Position numbers and translations under genes: made by a program. A stretch of DNA of 64,000 nucleotides from Novosphingobium sp. (GTDB lineage Bacteria > Pseudomonadota > Alphaproteobacteria > Sphingomonadales > Sphingomonadaceae). The stretch spans positions 1 through 64,000 of the forward strand of contig NZ_JAUYNB010000008.1 of the NCBI RefSeq assembly GCF_030699305.1. The letters run 5' to 3'. Position 1 is the stretch's first letter; each line of letters begins with the position of its first letter. Of this stretch, positions 51,421 to 59,778 are shown piece after piece. The notes beneath the pieces are model-generated. The model was not told where the DNA came from, searched no databases, and saw only the letters and a program-made list of their open reading frames with translations.

Positions 51421-52617
51421 ATGGGAGAAGCTGTGAGCGGACCGGTACGCGAACCGGTCTTCGATTTCGACTATGTGCGCGATCCGGCGATCCTCGCGGA
51501 CGTGCACGCCGGATACTGGCGCCTGAAGGAAACCGCGCCGCCAGTGTTCTGGACCCCGCATAACGGCGGGCACTGGGTAGTGAACAACGCGGAAACCGCG
51601 ATCGAGGTGCTGCGGCATCCGGACCGGTTTTCCAGCAAGTTCCTGTCCATCCCCCCCAACCCCAATCAGCCGCGCATGATCCCGGAATCGCTCGATCCGC
51701 CGGAACACCGCCCCTATCGCCAGCTGCTGCGCCCCTATTTCGAAAGCAAGGCGATCGAACCGCTGGAACCGCGCATCACCGAATGGGCGCAGCAGCTGAT
51801 CGGCGATGTTGCGGCCACAGGTTCGTGCGAATTTGTCGATGCACTCGGTTCGCGCTTTCCCGTGTCGGTGTTCATGGAAATGTTCGGCTTCCCGCTCGAC
51901 CAGTTCGATTTCTTCCGCGCCACCGTGGTCGAATATTTTGGCGCGCAAGTCGATGAACAGCGCCGTCTGGAACTGACGATGCAGATCCTGGGCACCCTGA
52001 CCCAGCTGATCGAGGCGCGGCGCGCCGAACCGCAGGACGATCTGGTCTCGACCCTGATCAACGTCGATTTCGAAGGCCGCAAGCTGGCGCAGGATGAGCT
52101 GATCTCGATCGGGTTCCTGATGTTCCTGGCGGGCCTCGACACGGTGGTCAACGCCCTCACCTTTGGCATGCGCCACCTGGCGAACGACGATGCGCTGCGC
52201 ACCCGGATGATCGAGGATCATGATGCGATCCCGGCCATCGTCGAGGAACTGATGCGCCGTTATACGTTCGTGTCCACCCCGCGATACATCACGCAGGATA
52301 CCGTGGTTGGCGGGGCGCAGTTCCTCGCCGGGGATTCGGTGCTGGTCCCGCTGCACATGGTCGGCTGGGACGAAAAGCTGACCAGCTGTCCCGCCGAAGT
52401 GCGGCTGGACCGTCCGCATTGCCGCCATGCCGGGTTTGGCTCCGGCATTCACACCTGCCTTGGCATCCACCTCGCGCGGCTGGAAATGATCACGTTCTAC
52501 CGCACCTGGGCCGAGCAGATCGGCCACTTCCGCATCGCCGAACAAGGCCCGCTGCGTTTCCGCGGCGGATCAGTTCAGGCGCTTGAAGCCCTGCACCTTG
52601 AATGGGAGCCGAAATGA
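51421..52617 (+). CDS. Cytochrome P450, CYP101-like
   Basis: 398 residues. I-helix AGLDTVVN (Asp240-Thr241), ExxR in EELMRR (Glu276/Arg279) and the haem loop FGSGIHTCLGIH with Cys346. The order FDFDYVRDP, NGGHWVVN, LDPPEHRPYR and the I-helix wording are close to P450cam, so it is CYP101/CYP111-like: soluble, class I, hydroxylating terpenoid-type substrates in known cases. ATG 51421 has AGGAGAACG upstream. Overlaps an aldehyde dehydrogenase gene by 4 bp, suggesting methyl or alcohol to acid oxidation. No ferredoxin in this operon. Confidence 0.93.
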   Translation: MGEAVSGPVREPVFDFDYVRDPAILADVHAGYWRLKETAPPVFWTPHNGGHWVVNNAETAIEVLRHPDRFSSKFLSIPPNPNQPRMIPESLDPPEHRPYRQLLRPYFESKAIEPLEPRITEWAQQLIGDVAATGSCEFVDALGSRFPVSVFMEMFGFPLDQFDFFRATVVEYFGAQVDEQRRLELTMQILGTLTQLIEARRAEPQDDLVSTLINVDFEGRKLAQDELISIGFLMFLAGLDTVVNALTFGMRHLANDDALRTRMIEDHDAIPAIVEELMRRYTFVSTPRYITQDTVVGGAQFLAGDSVLVPLHMVGWDEKLTSCPAEVRLDRPHCRHAGFGSGIHTCLGIHLARLEMITFYRTWAEQIGHFRIAEQGPLRFRGGSVQALEALHLEWEPK

Positions 52618-54092
52618 TGACTACCGCCATTCCCGCCGTCCACCTCCACCTTGGTCATGAAACGCGCACCAGCGGTTCGGGCGGCAGTCGCACGCATATC
52701 CACCCGGTCAGCGGCGAGGCGCTGTGCGAAGTGCCGTTGGCTGGCCCAGCCGAAGTCGAAGCCGCCGTCGCCAAGGCCGAAGCCGCGCGCGAAGGTTGGC
52801 GCCGGACCTCGCCCGAAGCGCGCGGGGCGATGCTGTACAAGCTGGCTGACCTGATGATGGAAAAGCAGCAGCAGTTCGCCGAAATGGCCGCGCTCGATGG
52901 CGGCACCCCGCTGATGCAGGGCGCGCGCGGGGTGGAAACGGCAGTCAGCTGGATGCGCTATTACGCCGGCTGGTGCGACAAGCTGACCGGCGACCTGATG
53001 AGCACGTTCGATACGCGCGGCGAGTTTTCCTACTCCGTGCCCGAACCCATCGGGATCGTCGGGATCATCAACACCTGGAACGGCCCGCTGATCGGCATGG
53101 GGATGAAAGTTTCCCCCGCCCTCGCCGCTGGCAACTGCGTGATCCTGAAACCCGCCGAAATCACCCCCTTCGCGCCCGAACTGTTCGCACAGTGCTGCAA
53201 GGAGGCTGGCATTCCCGACGGCGTGATCTCGGTCCTGCCGGGCACGGGCGAAGCGGGGGACGCCATCGTGCGCCACCCGCGCGTGCGTAAGATCAGCTTC
53301 ACTGGCGGGCCGATCACCGCGCGCAAGATCCTGACTGCCGCAGCCGAGCAGATCAAGCCCAGCGTGATGGAACTGGGCGGCAAGTCGGCCAGCCTGGTCT
53401 TCCCGGACTGCGACCTGCAGGCCGCCGCCGAACGCGCGGTGTTCTGGACCATCGGCTGTCTGGCGGGGCAAGGCTGTGCCCTCCCCACCCGCCAGCTGGT
53501 CCACGCCGACATCTATGACGAATTCGTCGCAAAAATGGTCGCCATCGCCCAGCAGTTCAAGGTTGGCGACCCGATGGAGCCGGGCGTGATGGTCGGCCCG
53601 GTGATCAGCGCCGCCGCCGTCGAACGCATTACCGGGATGTTTGACCGCGCGACGGCAGACAACGCCTGCACGTTCCTGATGGGCGGCAAGCGCGCCGGGG
53701 GCGATCTGGCCAAGGGCAACTTCATCGAACCGACGATCATGGTCGATGTCGATCCCGACCACGAAATCGCCCAGGTCGAAATCTTCGGGCCTGCGGTGGC
53801 GATCCTCAAGTTCCACACCGAGGAAGAGGCCATCGCGATTGCCAACAACAGCGAATACGGCCTGTCCGCCTATATCCAGTCGAACGACATCCAGCGCGTT
53901 CACCGGATCGCCGAACGGCTTCATGCGGGCGGCGTCTATGTTAACGGCGGCTTCCAGATCAATTCGCACACGCCGTTTGGCGGGGTCGGGATTTCCGGCT
54001 TCGGCAAGGAAGGCGGCAAGGCCGGGATCGACGAATTCCTGCACTACAAGACCGTCACCATCGGGGTCGGCGCCCCGATCTTCCCCAAGTAA
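52614..54092 (+). CDS. Aldehyde dehydrogenase (NAD(P)-dependent)
   Basis: 492 residues. GIVGIINTWNGPLIG, LKPAEITPFA, FTGGPITARKIL, MELGGKSASLVF with the general-base Glu, and the nucleophile Cys288 in AGQGCALPTR. The cofactor glycine motif is TGGPITA where GSTxxG is usual. It oxidises an aldehyde to a carboxylic acid; placed between a P450 and an SDR, it probably finishes oxidation of a P450-made alcohol. The ATG overlaps the P450 stop (ATGA) and has GGGAGCC upstream. Confidence 0.93.
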   Translation: MMTTAIPAVHLHLGHETRTSGSGGSRTHIHPVSGEALCEVPLAGPAEVEAAVAKAEAAREGWRRTSPEARGAMLYKLADLMMEKQQQFAEMAALDGGTPLMQGARGVETAVSWMRYYAGWCDKLTGDLMSTFDTRGEFSYSVPEPIGIVGIINTWNGPLIGMGMKVSPALAAGNCVILKPAEITPFAPELFAQCCKEAGIPDGVISVLPGTGEAGDAIVRHPRVRKISFTGGPITARKILTAAAEQIKPSVMELGGKSASLVFPDCDLQAAAERAVFWTIGCLAGQGCALPTRQLVHADIYDEFVAKMVAIAQQFKVGDPMEPGVMVGPVISAAAVERITGMFDRATADNACTFLMGGKRAGGDLAKGNFIEPTIMVDVDPDHEIAQVEIFGPAVAILKFHTEEEAIAIANNSEYGLSAYIQSNDIQRVHRIAERLHAGGVYVNGGFQINSHTPFGGVGISGFGKEGGKAGIDEFLHYKTVTIGVGAPIFPK

Positions 54093-54120
54093 GGCCCTCC
54101 CCAAACAAGGACAGCGGATC

Positions 54121-54909
54121 ATGGCTGATTTCACCAACGAAAACTTCCGCGTCGATGGCAAGGTGGCCATCGTCACCGGTGCGGGCGGACGCGGCAATTC
54201 GATCGGGCGGGCCTATGCGGTCGCGCTGGCCGGCGCAGGCGCCACCGTGGTCGTGGCCGACCTCAACGGCGAAGGCGCGCAAAAGGTCGCGGACGAGATC
54301 ACCGCGGCGGGCGGCAAGGCGATCGCCGTGCAGGTCGACATTACCGACACCGCCTCGGTCGAGGCGATGGCGGCAGCGGCCAACGCGGCGTTTGGCGGGA
54401 TCGACATCCTGGTCAACAACGCCGCGCTGATGGTCGAGATCGTCGACAAGCCGCTGATGCAGACCGACCGCGCCCGGTTCGACAAGGGCATGGCCGTGAA
54501 CGTCTGGGGCGCGATCAACTGTTCGCAGGTCGTCGCCCCGTTCATGGCGGCGCGCGGCGGCGGGGCGATCGTCAATCAGGTCTCGGCCGGGGCCTATCCC
54601 GCGCAGTCCTATTACGGCGTCACCAAGATCGCGCTGCACGGGGCGACCACCACGCTGGCGACTGAACTTGGCCGCCAGAACATCCGCGTCAACGCGATTG
54701 GTCCCGGCATGACCAAGACCGATGCCGGTCTGGCCCTGACGCCGGATGACAGCCCGCTGGTCCAGGCCATCGCCTCACGCGCGCCGATCCAGCTGCGCGA
54801 CACGCCCGATGCGCTGTGCGGCGCGCTGCTGCTGCTGGTGTCCGAAGCCGGGCGCTGGATGACCGGACAAGTCATCAACGTTGATGGCGGCTGGGTGATG
54901 CGCGGCTGA
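54121..54909 (+). CDS. SDR-family oxidoreductase
   Basis: 262 residues. KVAIVTGAGGRGNSIGRAYA, VADLNGEG (Asp favours NAD), NNAALMVE, catalytic Ser in VNQVSAGAYPAQS, YYGVTK and WMTGQVINVDGGW. It follows the aldehyde dehydrogenase by 28 bp and could supply the aldehyde from a P450-made alcohol or oxidise a ring hydroxyl. Followed by a strong terminator. Confidence 0.9.
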   Translation: MADFTNENFRVDGKVAIVTGAGGRGNSIGRAYAVALAGAGATVVVADLNGEGAQKVADEITAAGGKAIAVQVDITDTASVEAMAAAANAAFGGIDILVNNAALMVEIVDKPLMQTDRARFDKGMAVNVWGAINCSQVVAPFMAARGGGAIVNQVSAGAYPAQSYYGVTKIALHGATTTLATELGRQNIRVNAIGPGMTKTDAGLALTPDDSPLVQAIASRAPIQLRDTPDALCGALLLLVSEAGRWMTGQVINVDGGWVMRG

Positions 54910-54933
54910 TCCTTGCGCGCCTTTGAATACCCG

Positions 54934-54975
54934 AACGGGGCGGCCCTGCCATGCGCAGGACCGCCCCGTTTCGTT
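54934..54975. terminator. Rho-independent terminator after the P450-ALDH-SDR operon
   Basis: AACGGGGCGG (54934-54943) pairs with CCGCCCCGTT (54961-54970), with further pairing inside (CCCTGC with GCGCAGG), followed by TTTCGTT. It lies 25 bp after the SDR stop in the 180-bp gap before the rubredoxin gene and can serve both converging units. Confidence 0.85.
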
Positions 54976-55025
54976 GGCTGATGGCGCTGACCCATTCCGC
55001 CCCGCCTCGAAGCACACCTGCCCCC

Positions 55026-55077
55026 GGTCCTTCGAGACGCCACTTCGACAAGCTCAGCGGCTCCTCAGGATGAGCGG
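55026..55077. repeat. REP element (partial copy of the 32581/32785 family)
   Basis: GGTCCTTCGAGACGCC, ACTTCGACAAGCTCAGCGG and CTCCTCAGGATGAGCG repeat the core of the composite REP blocks at 32643-32696 and 32848-32900. It lies in the gap between two converging operons. Confidence 0.85.
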
Positions 55078-55089
55078 ACGGGCAGGGCC

Positions 55090-55269
55090 TTAATCCTCAT
55101 CCAGGATGAAGTCCGCCTTGGACGCGGCGCATTCCGGGCAGAGCCAGTCTTCCGGCACATCCTCCCACAGCGTGCCCGGCGCGATTCCGTCGTCTGGCCA
55201 GCCGAGTACTTCGTCATAAACCGTGCCGCAATAAAAGCACAGGTAGCGGCGCGTGCCGGGGGTGCTCAT
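55090..55269 (-). CDS. Rubredoxin
   Basis: 59 residues. The iron site is complete: CFYCG (Cys11, Cys14) and CPEC (Cys44, Cys47), with the typical [19 protein letters not shown] between. A one-iron electron carrier. The ATG overlaps the stop of the upstream P450 gene by 4 bp, so both are made from one transcript, which points to this rubredoxin as its electron donor in place of the usual [2Fe-2S] ferredoxin. A longer frame to 55377 is an antisense extension into P450 coding sequence and is rejected. Confidence 0.93.
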   Translation of the reverse strand: MSTPGTRRYLCFYCGTVYDEVLGWPDDGIAPGTLWEDVPEDWLCPECAASKADFILDED

Positions 55270-56480
55270 CGGACTGGCCAGGTCAGGTGCAGGCTGGTGA
55301 TCGTGGCGACAGAGCGCGCGCTGACTTTGGGATCGGTTCCCGGCTTGATCGAAAAATCGGGTATCCGCTTCAGCCATTCCTCCAGGAAGATCCGCAGTTC
55401 CGTGCGCGCCAGCATCGATCCGACGCAGCGGTGCACCCCGCCGCCAAAGGTGGAGTTGGCCCCCGGCTTTTCGCGGTTGAAATCGACCGTCAGCGGATCG
55501 GCAAACTTGCGCTCGTCCAGCCCGTCCATCGGGGTCGGCACCATGATCAGGTCGCCCGCGTGCAGCGTGACCCCGCCCAGTTCGACAGCGGCTTTCACTT
55601 CGCGCGCCAGGATCGCAATCGGGAAGCGGCGCAGCAGTTCTTCGTTGGCGTTGGGGATCAGCCCCGGCTGCTCCACCAGCGCGCGGCGGTGTTCGGGGTT
55701 GCGGGCCAGAAACTGGGCATAGAACCCCAGCGTCGATGCCACGGTGTCCAGCCCGCCCAGCAGCAGCAGCAGAACCATTCCGGCCAGCGTGAAATCGTCA
55801 ATCGACTTGCCGTCCACTTGCGCGGCGGCAATCGTGCTGATCAGGTCAGCTCCGGGACTGGCCTTGCGTTCGGCCACTTTTTGCATCCCGTAGGCCAGCA
55901 ACTGGCCCGATGCCTGTCCTCGCTCAGCCTCCGTTTCGCCGCGCATCGCGGTTTCTGCAATGCTGGTCAGGTAGGGCCGGTCGGACGCGGGCAGGCCGAC
56001 GATCTCCATGAAGATCGCAATCGGCAAATGCTGCGCGAACTGGCCGATGAATTCGCACTCGCCATCGGTCACGAACCCTTCGATCAGTTCGATCGACAAC
56101 TCACGCGCGCGTTCGCCCAGCTGGCCGACGGCCTTGGGCGACAGCGCCTGTTGCAGCAGCGCGCGATAGGGCGCGTGGTGCGGCGGATCGAGCTGCAAGG
56201 GCACCAGCGGCGGGCGCGTGTCATCATGCGGGCCAACCATGATCCGGCGCGATGAAAAGTGATCGGCGTCAGCCAGCACTTTGGCCACGGTTTCATGGCT
56301 GTGGGCGATCCAGTGGCCGCCGTTGCGCGGGGTCCACAGCACAGGCGCCGGGTTGGCCCCCAGAATGTCACGCATGGAGCGCTGGTATTCCAGCCCGTCC
56401 ACGGGGAAGTGAAAAAGATCGAAATCGATCACCCGGTTAGCCGGAACGTGCGCCGGATGGTCCAGTGTTGCAGTGGTCAT
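55266..56480 (-). CDS. Cytochrome P450, CYP101/CYP111-like
   Basis: 404 residues. [17 protein letters not shown] (51-60), [11 protein letters not shown]-helix GGLDTVAS (242-249), EELLRR (Glu281/Arg284) and haem loop [10 protein letters not shown] with Cys352. It shares the P450cam-like layout with the P450 at 51421 but is clearly diverged (different F/G and haem-proximal wording), so a different position or a later intermediate is probably hydroxylated. ATG 56480 with GGAGAGGAGC upstream. Rubredoxin gene attached downstream; TetR gene 31 bp upstream on the same strand. Confidence 0.93.
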   Translation of the reverse strand: MTTATLDHPAHVPANRVIDFDLFHFPVDGLEYQRSMRDILGANPAPVLWTPRNGGHWIAHSHETVAKVLADADHFSSRRIMVGPHDDTRPPLVPLQLDPPHHAPYRALLQQALSPKAVGQLGERARELSIELIEGFVTDGECEFIGQFAQHLPIAIFMEIVGLPASDRPYLTSIAETAMRGETEAERGQASGQLLAYGMQKVAERKASPGADLISTIAAAQVDGKSIDDFTLAGMVLLLLLGGLDTVASTLGFYAQFLARNPEHRRALVEQPGLIPNANEELLRRFPIAILAREVKAAVELGGVTLHAGDLIMVPTPMDGLDERKFADPLTVDFNREKPGANSTFGGGVHRCVGSMLARTELRIFLEEWLKRIPDFSIKPGTDPKVSARSVATITSLHLTWPVR

Positions 56481-56511
56481 GGTCTATGCTCCTCTCCTGC
56501 CGGTCCGCTGC

Positions 56512-57135
56512 TCAGGCAGCGTTCGGCCCGGTTCCCAAAAGTTCAGTCAAAATCGCAACCATCCGCTGTCCGGAACTGGTTCCGGGATCGCCCTCTCCCA
56601 GCCGCGCTTCGGTAATCAGCTGATGCGCCAGCGATTGCAGCAGCACCCCCAGCACGTCCGCCGAAACCCGGCTGGTCCCGGCGCGGGCGATGAACGCGGC
56701 GGCGAGCTGACGGGTGCGCACGGCGATTTCGGCGGAAAAGCCACGGTACCGTTCAGCCACGGCGGGGTTGCGCAAGGCTTCCAGCTGCAACTCGGTCGAG
56801 AACAGGAAGCCATCGGCATCGCGCGCAAAGGCATCGAACCGGTCCCGCAGCGCAGGCAGGACATCGGTCAGCGGACCGGCCGTATCGAGCAGCGCCTGCC
56901 AGACGTCGATTTCCGCTGCCTGATGCTGCGCCTGCAATTCCAGCAGCAATTCGTGCTTGTCCGCAAAGTTGGAATAGAACGCCCCGCGCGAATAACCGGC
57001 ACGTTCGCTGATCCGGTCAATCGACGCCGCCGCCACCCCGCGCCGGGCAAATTCATGCCGCGCAGCCTGGGTCAGCCGGCCGCGGGTCTGCGCCTGGCTT
57101 TCGCTGCGGCTGAGGCGTTGGGTACGCATGTTCAT
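56512..57135 (-). CDS. TetR-family transcriptional regulator
   Basis: 207 residues. HTH region GRLTQAARHEFARRGVAAAS, IDRISERAGYSRGAFYSNFA, DKHELLLELQ is typical AcrR/TetR. Start ATG 57135 or 57129. It precedes the P450-rubredoxin genes on the same strand and diverges from the SDR gene at 57325. A perfect dyad GATACA-N4-TGTATC begins 4 bp upstream of the first ATG, so autoregulation and control of the P450 operon are likely. Confidence 0.9.
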   Translation of the reverse strand: MNMRTQRLSRSESQAQTRGRLTQAARHEFARRGVAAASIDRISERAGYSRGAFYSNFADKHELLLELQAQHQAAEIDVWQALLDTAGPLTDVLPALRDRFDAFARDADGFLFSTELQLEALRNPAVAERYRGFSAEIAVRTRQLAAAFIARAGTSRVSADVLGVLLQSLAHQLITEARLGEGDPGTSSGQRMVAILTELLGTGPNAA

Positions 57136-57138
57136 TCG

Positions 57139-57154
57139 GATACATCCTTGTATC
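57139..57154. promoter_or_regulatory. Perfect dyad GATACA-N4-TGTATC
   Basis: GATACATCCTTGTATC at 57139-57154 has 6-bp perfect arms. It is directly upstream of the tetR ATG, so bound protein would block its transcription or translation start. The adjacent GGATG repeats (ATCC / GGAT) extend the symmetry loosely. Confidence 0.68.
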
Positions 57155-57232
57155 TGGATGCTTGTTGTTAGGCGCGTTCGGGGGCGGGTTTCCTTGACGC
57201 AGATCAAGCGCCGCGACCGCCTTTCCAGAATA

Positions 57233-57249
57233 ATTGATTATACGTCAGT
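57233..57249 (+). promoter_or_regulatory. ACGTCA-type operator, weakest of three copies
   Basis: ATTGATTATACGTCAGT matches ATTGACGTAACGTCAAT at 12 of 17 positions, with the right half ACGTCA intact. It is 76 bp upstream of the SDR at 57325. Confidence 0.5.
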
Positions 57250-57324
57250 TTTCGATTGAGCCGCGCGGGCAGCGGCGTTACCGTCTCCCCAACTGAAACA
57301 GCGACAACACGGTGGGAGAGACAG

Positions 57325-58155
57325 ATGGCAGCCGATATCCTGGGCTATGCGGACAAACGCGTGGCAGTAATGGGGTGCTTTTCCGGAACGGGTGAGGCCC
57401 TCGCCCGCCAGCTGGTGGCGCTCGGCGCGGAAGTGCACGGCGCGGATATCAAGCCGTCGCCGGTTGAAGGTCTGGCCTCGTTCACCACTGTCGACCTGAA
57501 GGATCCGGCCTCGATCGCGGCGGGTGTCGCCAGCATCGGCGGCGAGATCGACGCGCTGTTCAACGTGTCCGGCCTGCCACAGACGTTCCCCGGCGAAGAT
57601 GTGGTGACCGTCAACTTCCTGGGCCTGCGGCTCTGGACCGAACTGTGGCTGCCGCGCATCCGCGCAGGCGGGGCCATCGTGACGGTCTCGTCGCTGGCAG
57701 GGATGCGCCATCTGCTGCGCCAGCCGCTGCTCAAGGAATTCATGGACCTGACCGACTTCGCCGCCGCGCGGGCATGGTACACCGCCAATGCCGAGCGGGC
57801 GGGCGATCCCTATACGCTGTCGAAGGAAGCGATCAACACCTGGACCCAGCAGCTCGCCCCCGGCCTGATGGCCCGCGATATCCGGATCAACTGCACCATG
57901 CCCAGCCCGATCGACACACCGATGCTGAACGATTTCCGCAAAGTTGCGGGCGATGCCGTGCTGGGCGCCTTTGCCAAGGCCAAGGGGCGATTTTCCACCG
58001 CGCTGGAACAGGCCTTGCCGCTCATCCTGCTGAACAGCGATGCCGCGCGCTTTATCAGCGGGGCCTGCGTTCCCGTCGATGCCGGATTGTCGGGAGGGTT
58101 GGCCACCGGCGTGCTCAACATGGAACAGATGCTGGCCGAAGCCGCAGCGGGGTGA
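57325..58155 (+). CDS. SDR resembling 3-alpha-hydroxysteroid dehydrogenase
   Basis: 276 residues. The cofactor site is non-standard, VAVMGCFSGTGEALARQL, with Gly-x-x-x-Gly-x-Gly slightly shifted; then LFNVSGLP, VTVSSLAGMR, and the insert LKEFMDLTDFAAARAWYTAN before YTLSK. A long insert between the Ser and the Tyr, and the ending VPVDAGLSGGLATG, resemble bacterial 3-alpha-hydroxysteroid dehydrogenase/carbonyl reductase. Probable substrate: a ring alcohol or ketone. ATG 57325 has GGGAGAG upstream. Divergent from tetR; converges with the next tetR gene. Confidence 0.84.
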   Translation: MAADILGYADKRVAVMGCFSGTGEALARQLVALGAEVHGADIKPSPVEGLASFTTVDLKDPASIAAGVASIGGEIDALFNVSGLPQTFPGEDVVTVNFLGLRLWTELWLPRIRAGGAIVTVSSLAGMRHLLRQPLLKEFMDLTDFAAARAWYTANAERAGDPYTLSKEAINTWTQQLAPGLMARDIRINCTMPSPIDTPMLNDFRKVAGDAVLGAFAKAKGRFSTALEQALPLILLNSDAARFISGACVPVDAGLSGGLATGVLNMEQMLAEAAAG

Positions 58156-58158
58156 CGC

Positions 58159-58839
58159 TCAGCCGCGCGCGCCGAGCATATTGGCCAGAGTATAGGCCGC
58201 CGCTGCCTTGAGCGCGGCGTAGTTGATAGTCTGATCCTCGTGCGTGATCGGGCCGACTGCGGCGAGCCGTTCCAGCATCATCAGCACGGTCCCGGCGCAG
58301 GCCCGCGCTGACAGGTCGGCCGGGGTGCGCCCGGCGGCCTGCGCCCGCGCGATCTGTTCGGTCAACGCCGCCATCAGCGGGGTCGCCGCCAGCATCCGCG
58401 CCTTGTAGAACCGGTCATCCCCTTCTTCCGCCGCCAGATTGCGCACGCGGAAGATGGTGCTGTTGCTGTTCCATAGAGCCGTATAAGCCTCGACAAACGG
58501 CAGCGCATTCTTGTCAGCTCCGGGCGACAGCCAGTCCTGCCCCAGCAGCGCTTCCAGTTCGGGCGAGGTTTGCGAGGCGGTTTCCAGCGCGGCCAGCACC
58601 ACTTCGGGCACGCCGCGAAAATAGACATAGAACGTCGCCGGAGAGGTATTGGCCGCGCGCGCCACGTCCACCACCGAAACATCGCGCAAACCGTGCGATT
58701 CCAGCAGATCGACGGTGATGTCGATCAGCAGCTGGCGGGTCCGTTCGCCCTTCGATCCGATCTTCTGGCCGTAGTGGTTATAGGCGTCCTGCTTTGGCCG
58801 GGGCGCAGGTCTGGACTTGGTTGGCGCGGTTGCAGTCAT
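58159..58839 (-). CDS. TetR-family regulator of the ACGTCAAT sub-regulon (putative)
   Basis: 226 residues. A basic, Pro-rich 30-residue lead (TKSRPAPRPKQDAY) precedes the HTH: GERTRQLLIDITVDLLESHG, LRDVSVVDVARAANTSPATF and YVYFRGVPEVVLAAL. The ATG at 58839 is chosen; the open frame runs on to 59853 but antisense to the next SDR. It diverges from SDR-MFS genes across a perfect ATTGACGTAACGTCAAT palindrome, with two further copies near 57233 and 62339. Confidence 0.9.
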   Translation of the reverse strand: MTATAPTKSRPAPRPKQDAYNHYGQKIGSKGERTRQLLIDITVDLLESHGLRDVSVVDVARAANTSPATFYVYFRGVPEVVLAALETASQTSPELEALLGQDWLSPGADKNALPFVEAYTALWNSNSTIFRVRNLAAEEGDDRFYKARMLAATPLMAALTEQIARAQAAGRTPADLSARACAGTVLMMLERLAAVGPITHEDQTINYAALKAAAAYTLANMLGARG

Positions 58840-58916
58840 GTTCGTCGTTTTTCCGGGGGCCGAAATGCCCGGCCCGGTTGAAATCCCTTTGCCGATCGCT
58901 TGCCATAAGGCAAGAA

Positions 58917-58933
58917 ATTGACGTAACGTCAAT
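58917..58933. promoter_or_regulatory. Perfect palindrome ATTGACGTAACGTCAAT
   Basis: Two 8-bp arms around one central base, with no mismatches. It lies between tetR (78 bp to its ATG) and the SDR at 58984 (51 bp to its ATG), the ideal place for a shared TetR operator. Confidence 0.8.
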
Positions 58934-58983
58934 AGCTGGACGAGCGGGACCAACCACGCCGGACCATGCGGGAGAAGCGCAAA

Positions 58984-59778
58984 ATGCACGAACTGGCAGG
59001 CAAAGTCGCGGTCGTTACCGGCGCATCGAAAGGCATGGGGCGGCATTTCGTGGCGGCGCTGGTCGATGCAGGGATGCAGGTTGCGTGCCTGGCCCGCGCT
59101 TCGACGGAACTGGACTCGCTGGCGGCGGAACTCGGCGATGCGGTGCTGGCAATCCCCTGCGATGTGGCCTCCTCCGCGCAGGCCAGCGCCTCCATCGCGC
59201 AGGCCGCGACCCACTTTGGCCGGATCGACGTGGTGGTGAACAACGCCGCGATCTATCACCCGTTCGCGTTCGATACCGGGTCGGACGAGATCATCCGCGC
59301 GCACATCGACGTCAACGTGCTGGGCGTCGCCTGGATCATCCGCGCCGCGATCCCGCACTTGCGCCTGACGCAGGGCCAGATTTTCACGATCAGCAGCGAA
59401 TCGGTGCGCCTGCCCTTCCCGATGCTGGCGCTCTATGCGGCGACCAAGGCGGCGGTTGAGACCTTGTCCGAGGGCCTGCGCGAAGAGCTGCGCAGCGATG
59501 GCATCCGGGTCGGCATCCTGCGCTCCGGCTCGGTATCGGGCGGCGCTGGCGGGGCCAGCTGGTCCGATGAAACCAAGGCCGCGTTTTTCACCAAGATCCT
59601 CAGCACCGGCCATGCCGCGATGAGCGGATCGCCCGCCTCGCCCGAATCGATGGCCCGCGCGCTGGTCGCCGCGCTGGCCCTGCCGTGCGACATCAGCGTT
59701 GACCTGATCGAAGTCCGCGCCGCGCAGGAAGGCCTGCCCGAAGGCGCGAAAGCCGTCGCTGCCGGAGCCGCCGCTTGA
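58984..59778 (+). CDS. SDR-family oxidoreductase
   Basis: 264 residues. VAVVTGASKGMGRHFVAALV, VVNNAAIYHPF, catalytic Ser in ISSESVRLPF, YAATK, then a C-terminus longer than average (SWSDETKAAFFTKILSTGHA). ATG 58984 with GGGAGAAG. The stop overlaps the TTG start of an MFS gene by 4 bp. It lies directly behind the ACGTCAAT palindrome. Confidence 0.88.
   Translation: MHELAGKVAVVTGASKGMGRHFVAALVDAGMQVACLARASTELDSLAAELGDAVLAIPCDVASSAQASASIAQAATHFGRIDVVVNNAAIYHPFAFDTGSDEIIRAHIDVNVLGVAWIIRAAIPHLRLTQGQIFTISSESVRLPFPMLALYAATKAAVETLSEGLREELRSDGIRVGILRSGSVSGGAGGASWSDETKAAFFTKILSTGHAAMSGSPASPESMARALVAALALPCDISVDLIEVRAAQEGLPEGAKAVAAGAAA

Noticed and set aside
55270..55377. Longer rubredoxin reading frame
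   Set aside because: The extra 36 residues come from antisense overlap with the P450 C-terminus and show no rubredoxin similarity.
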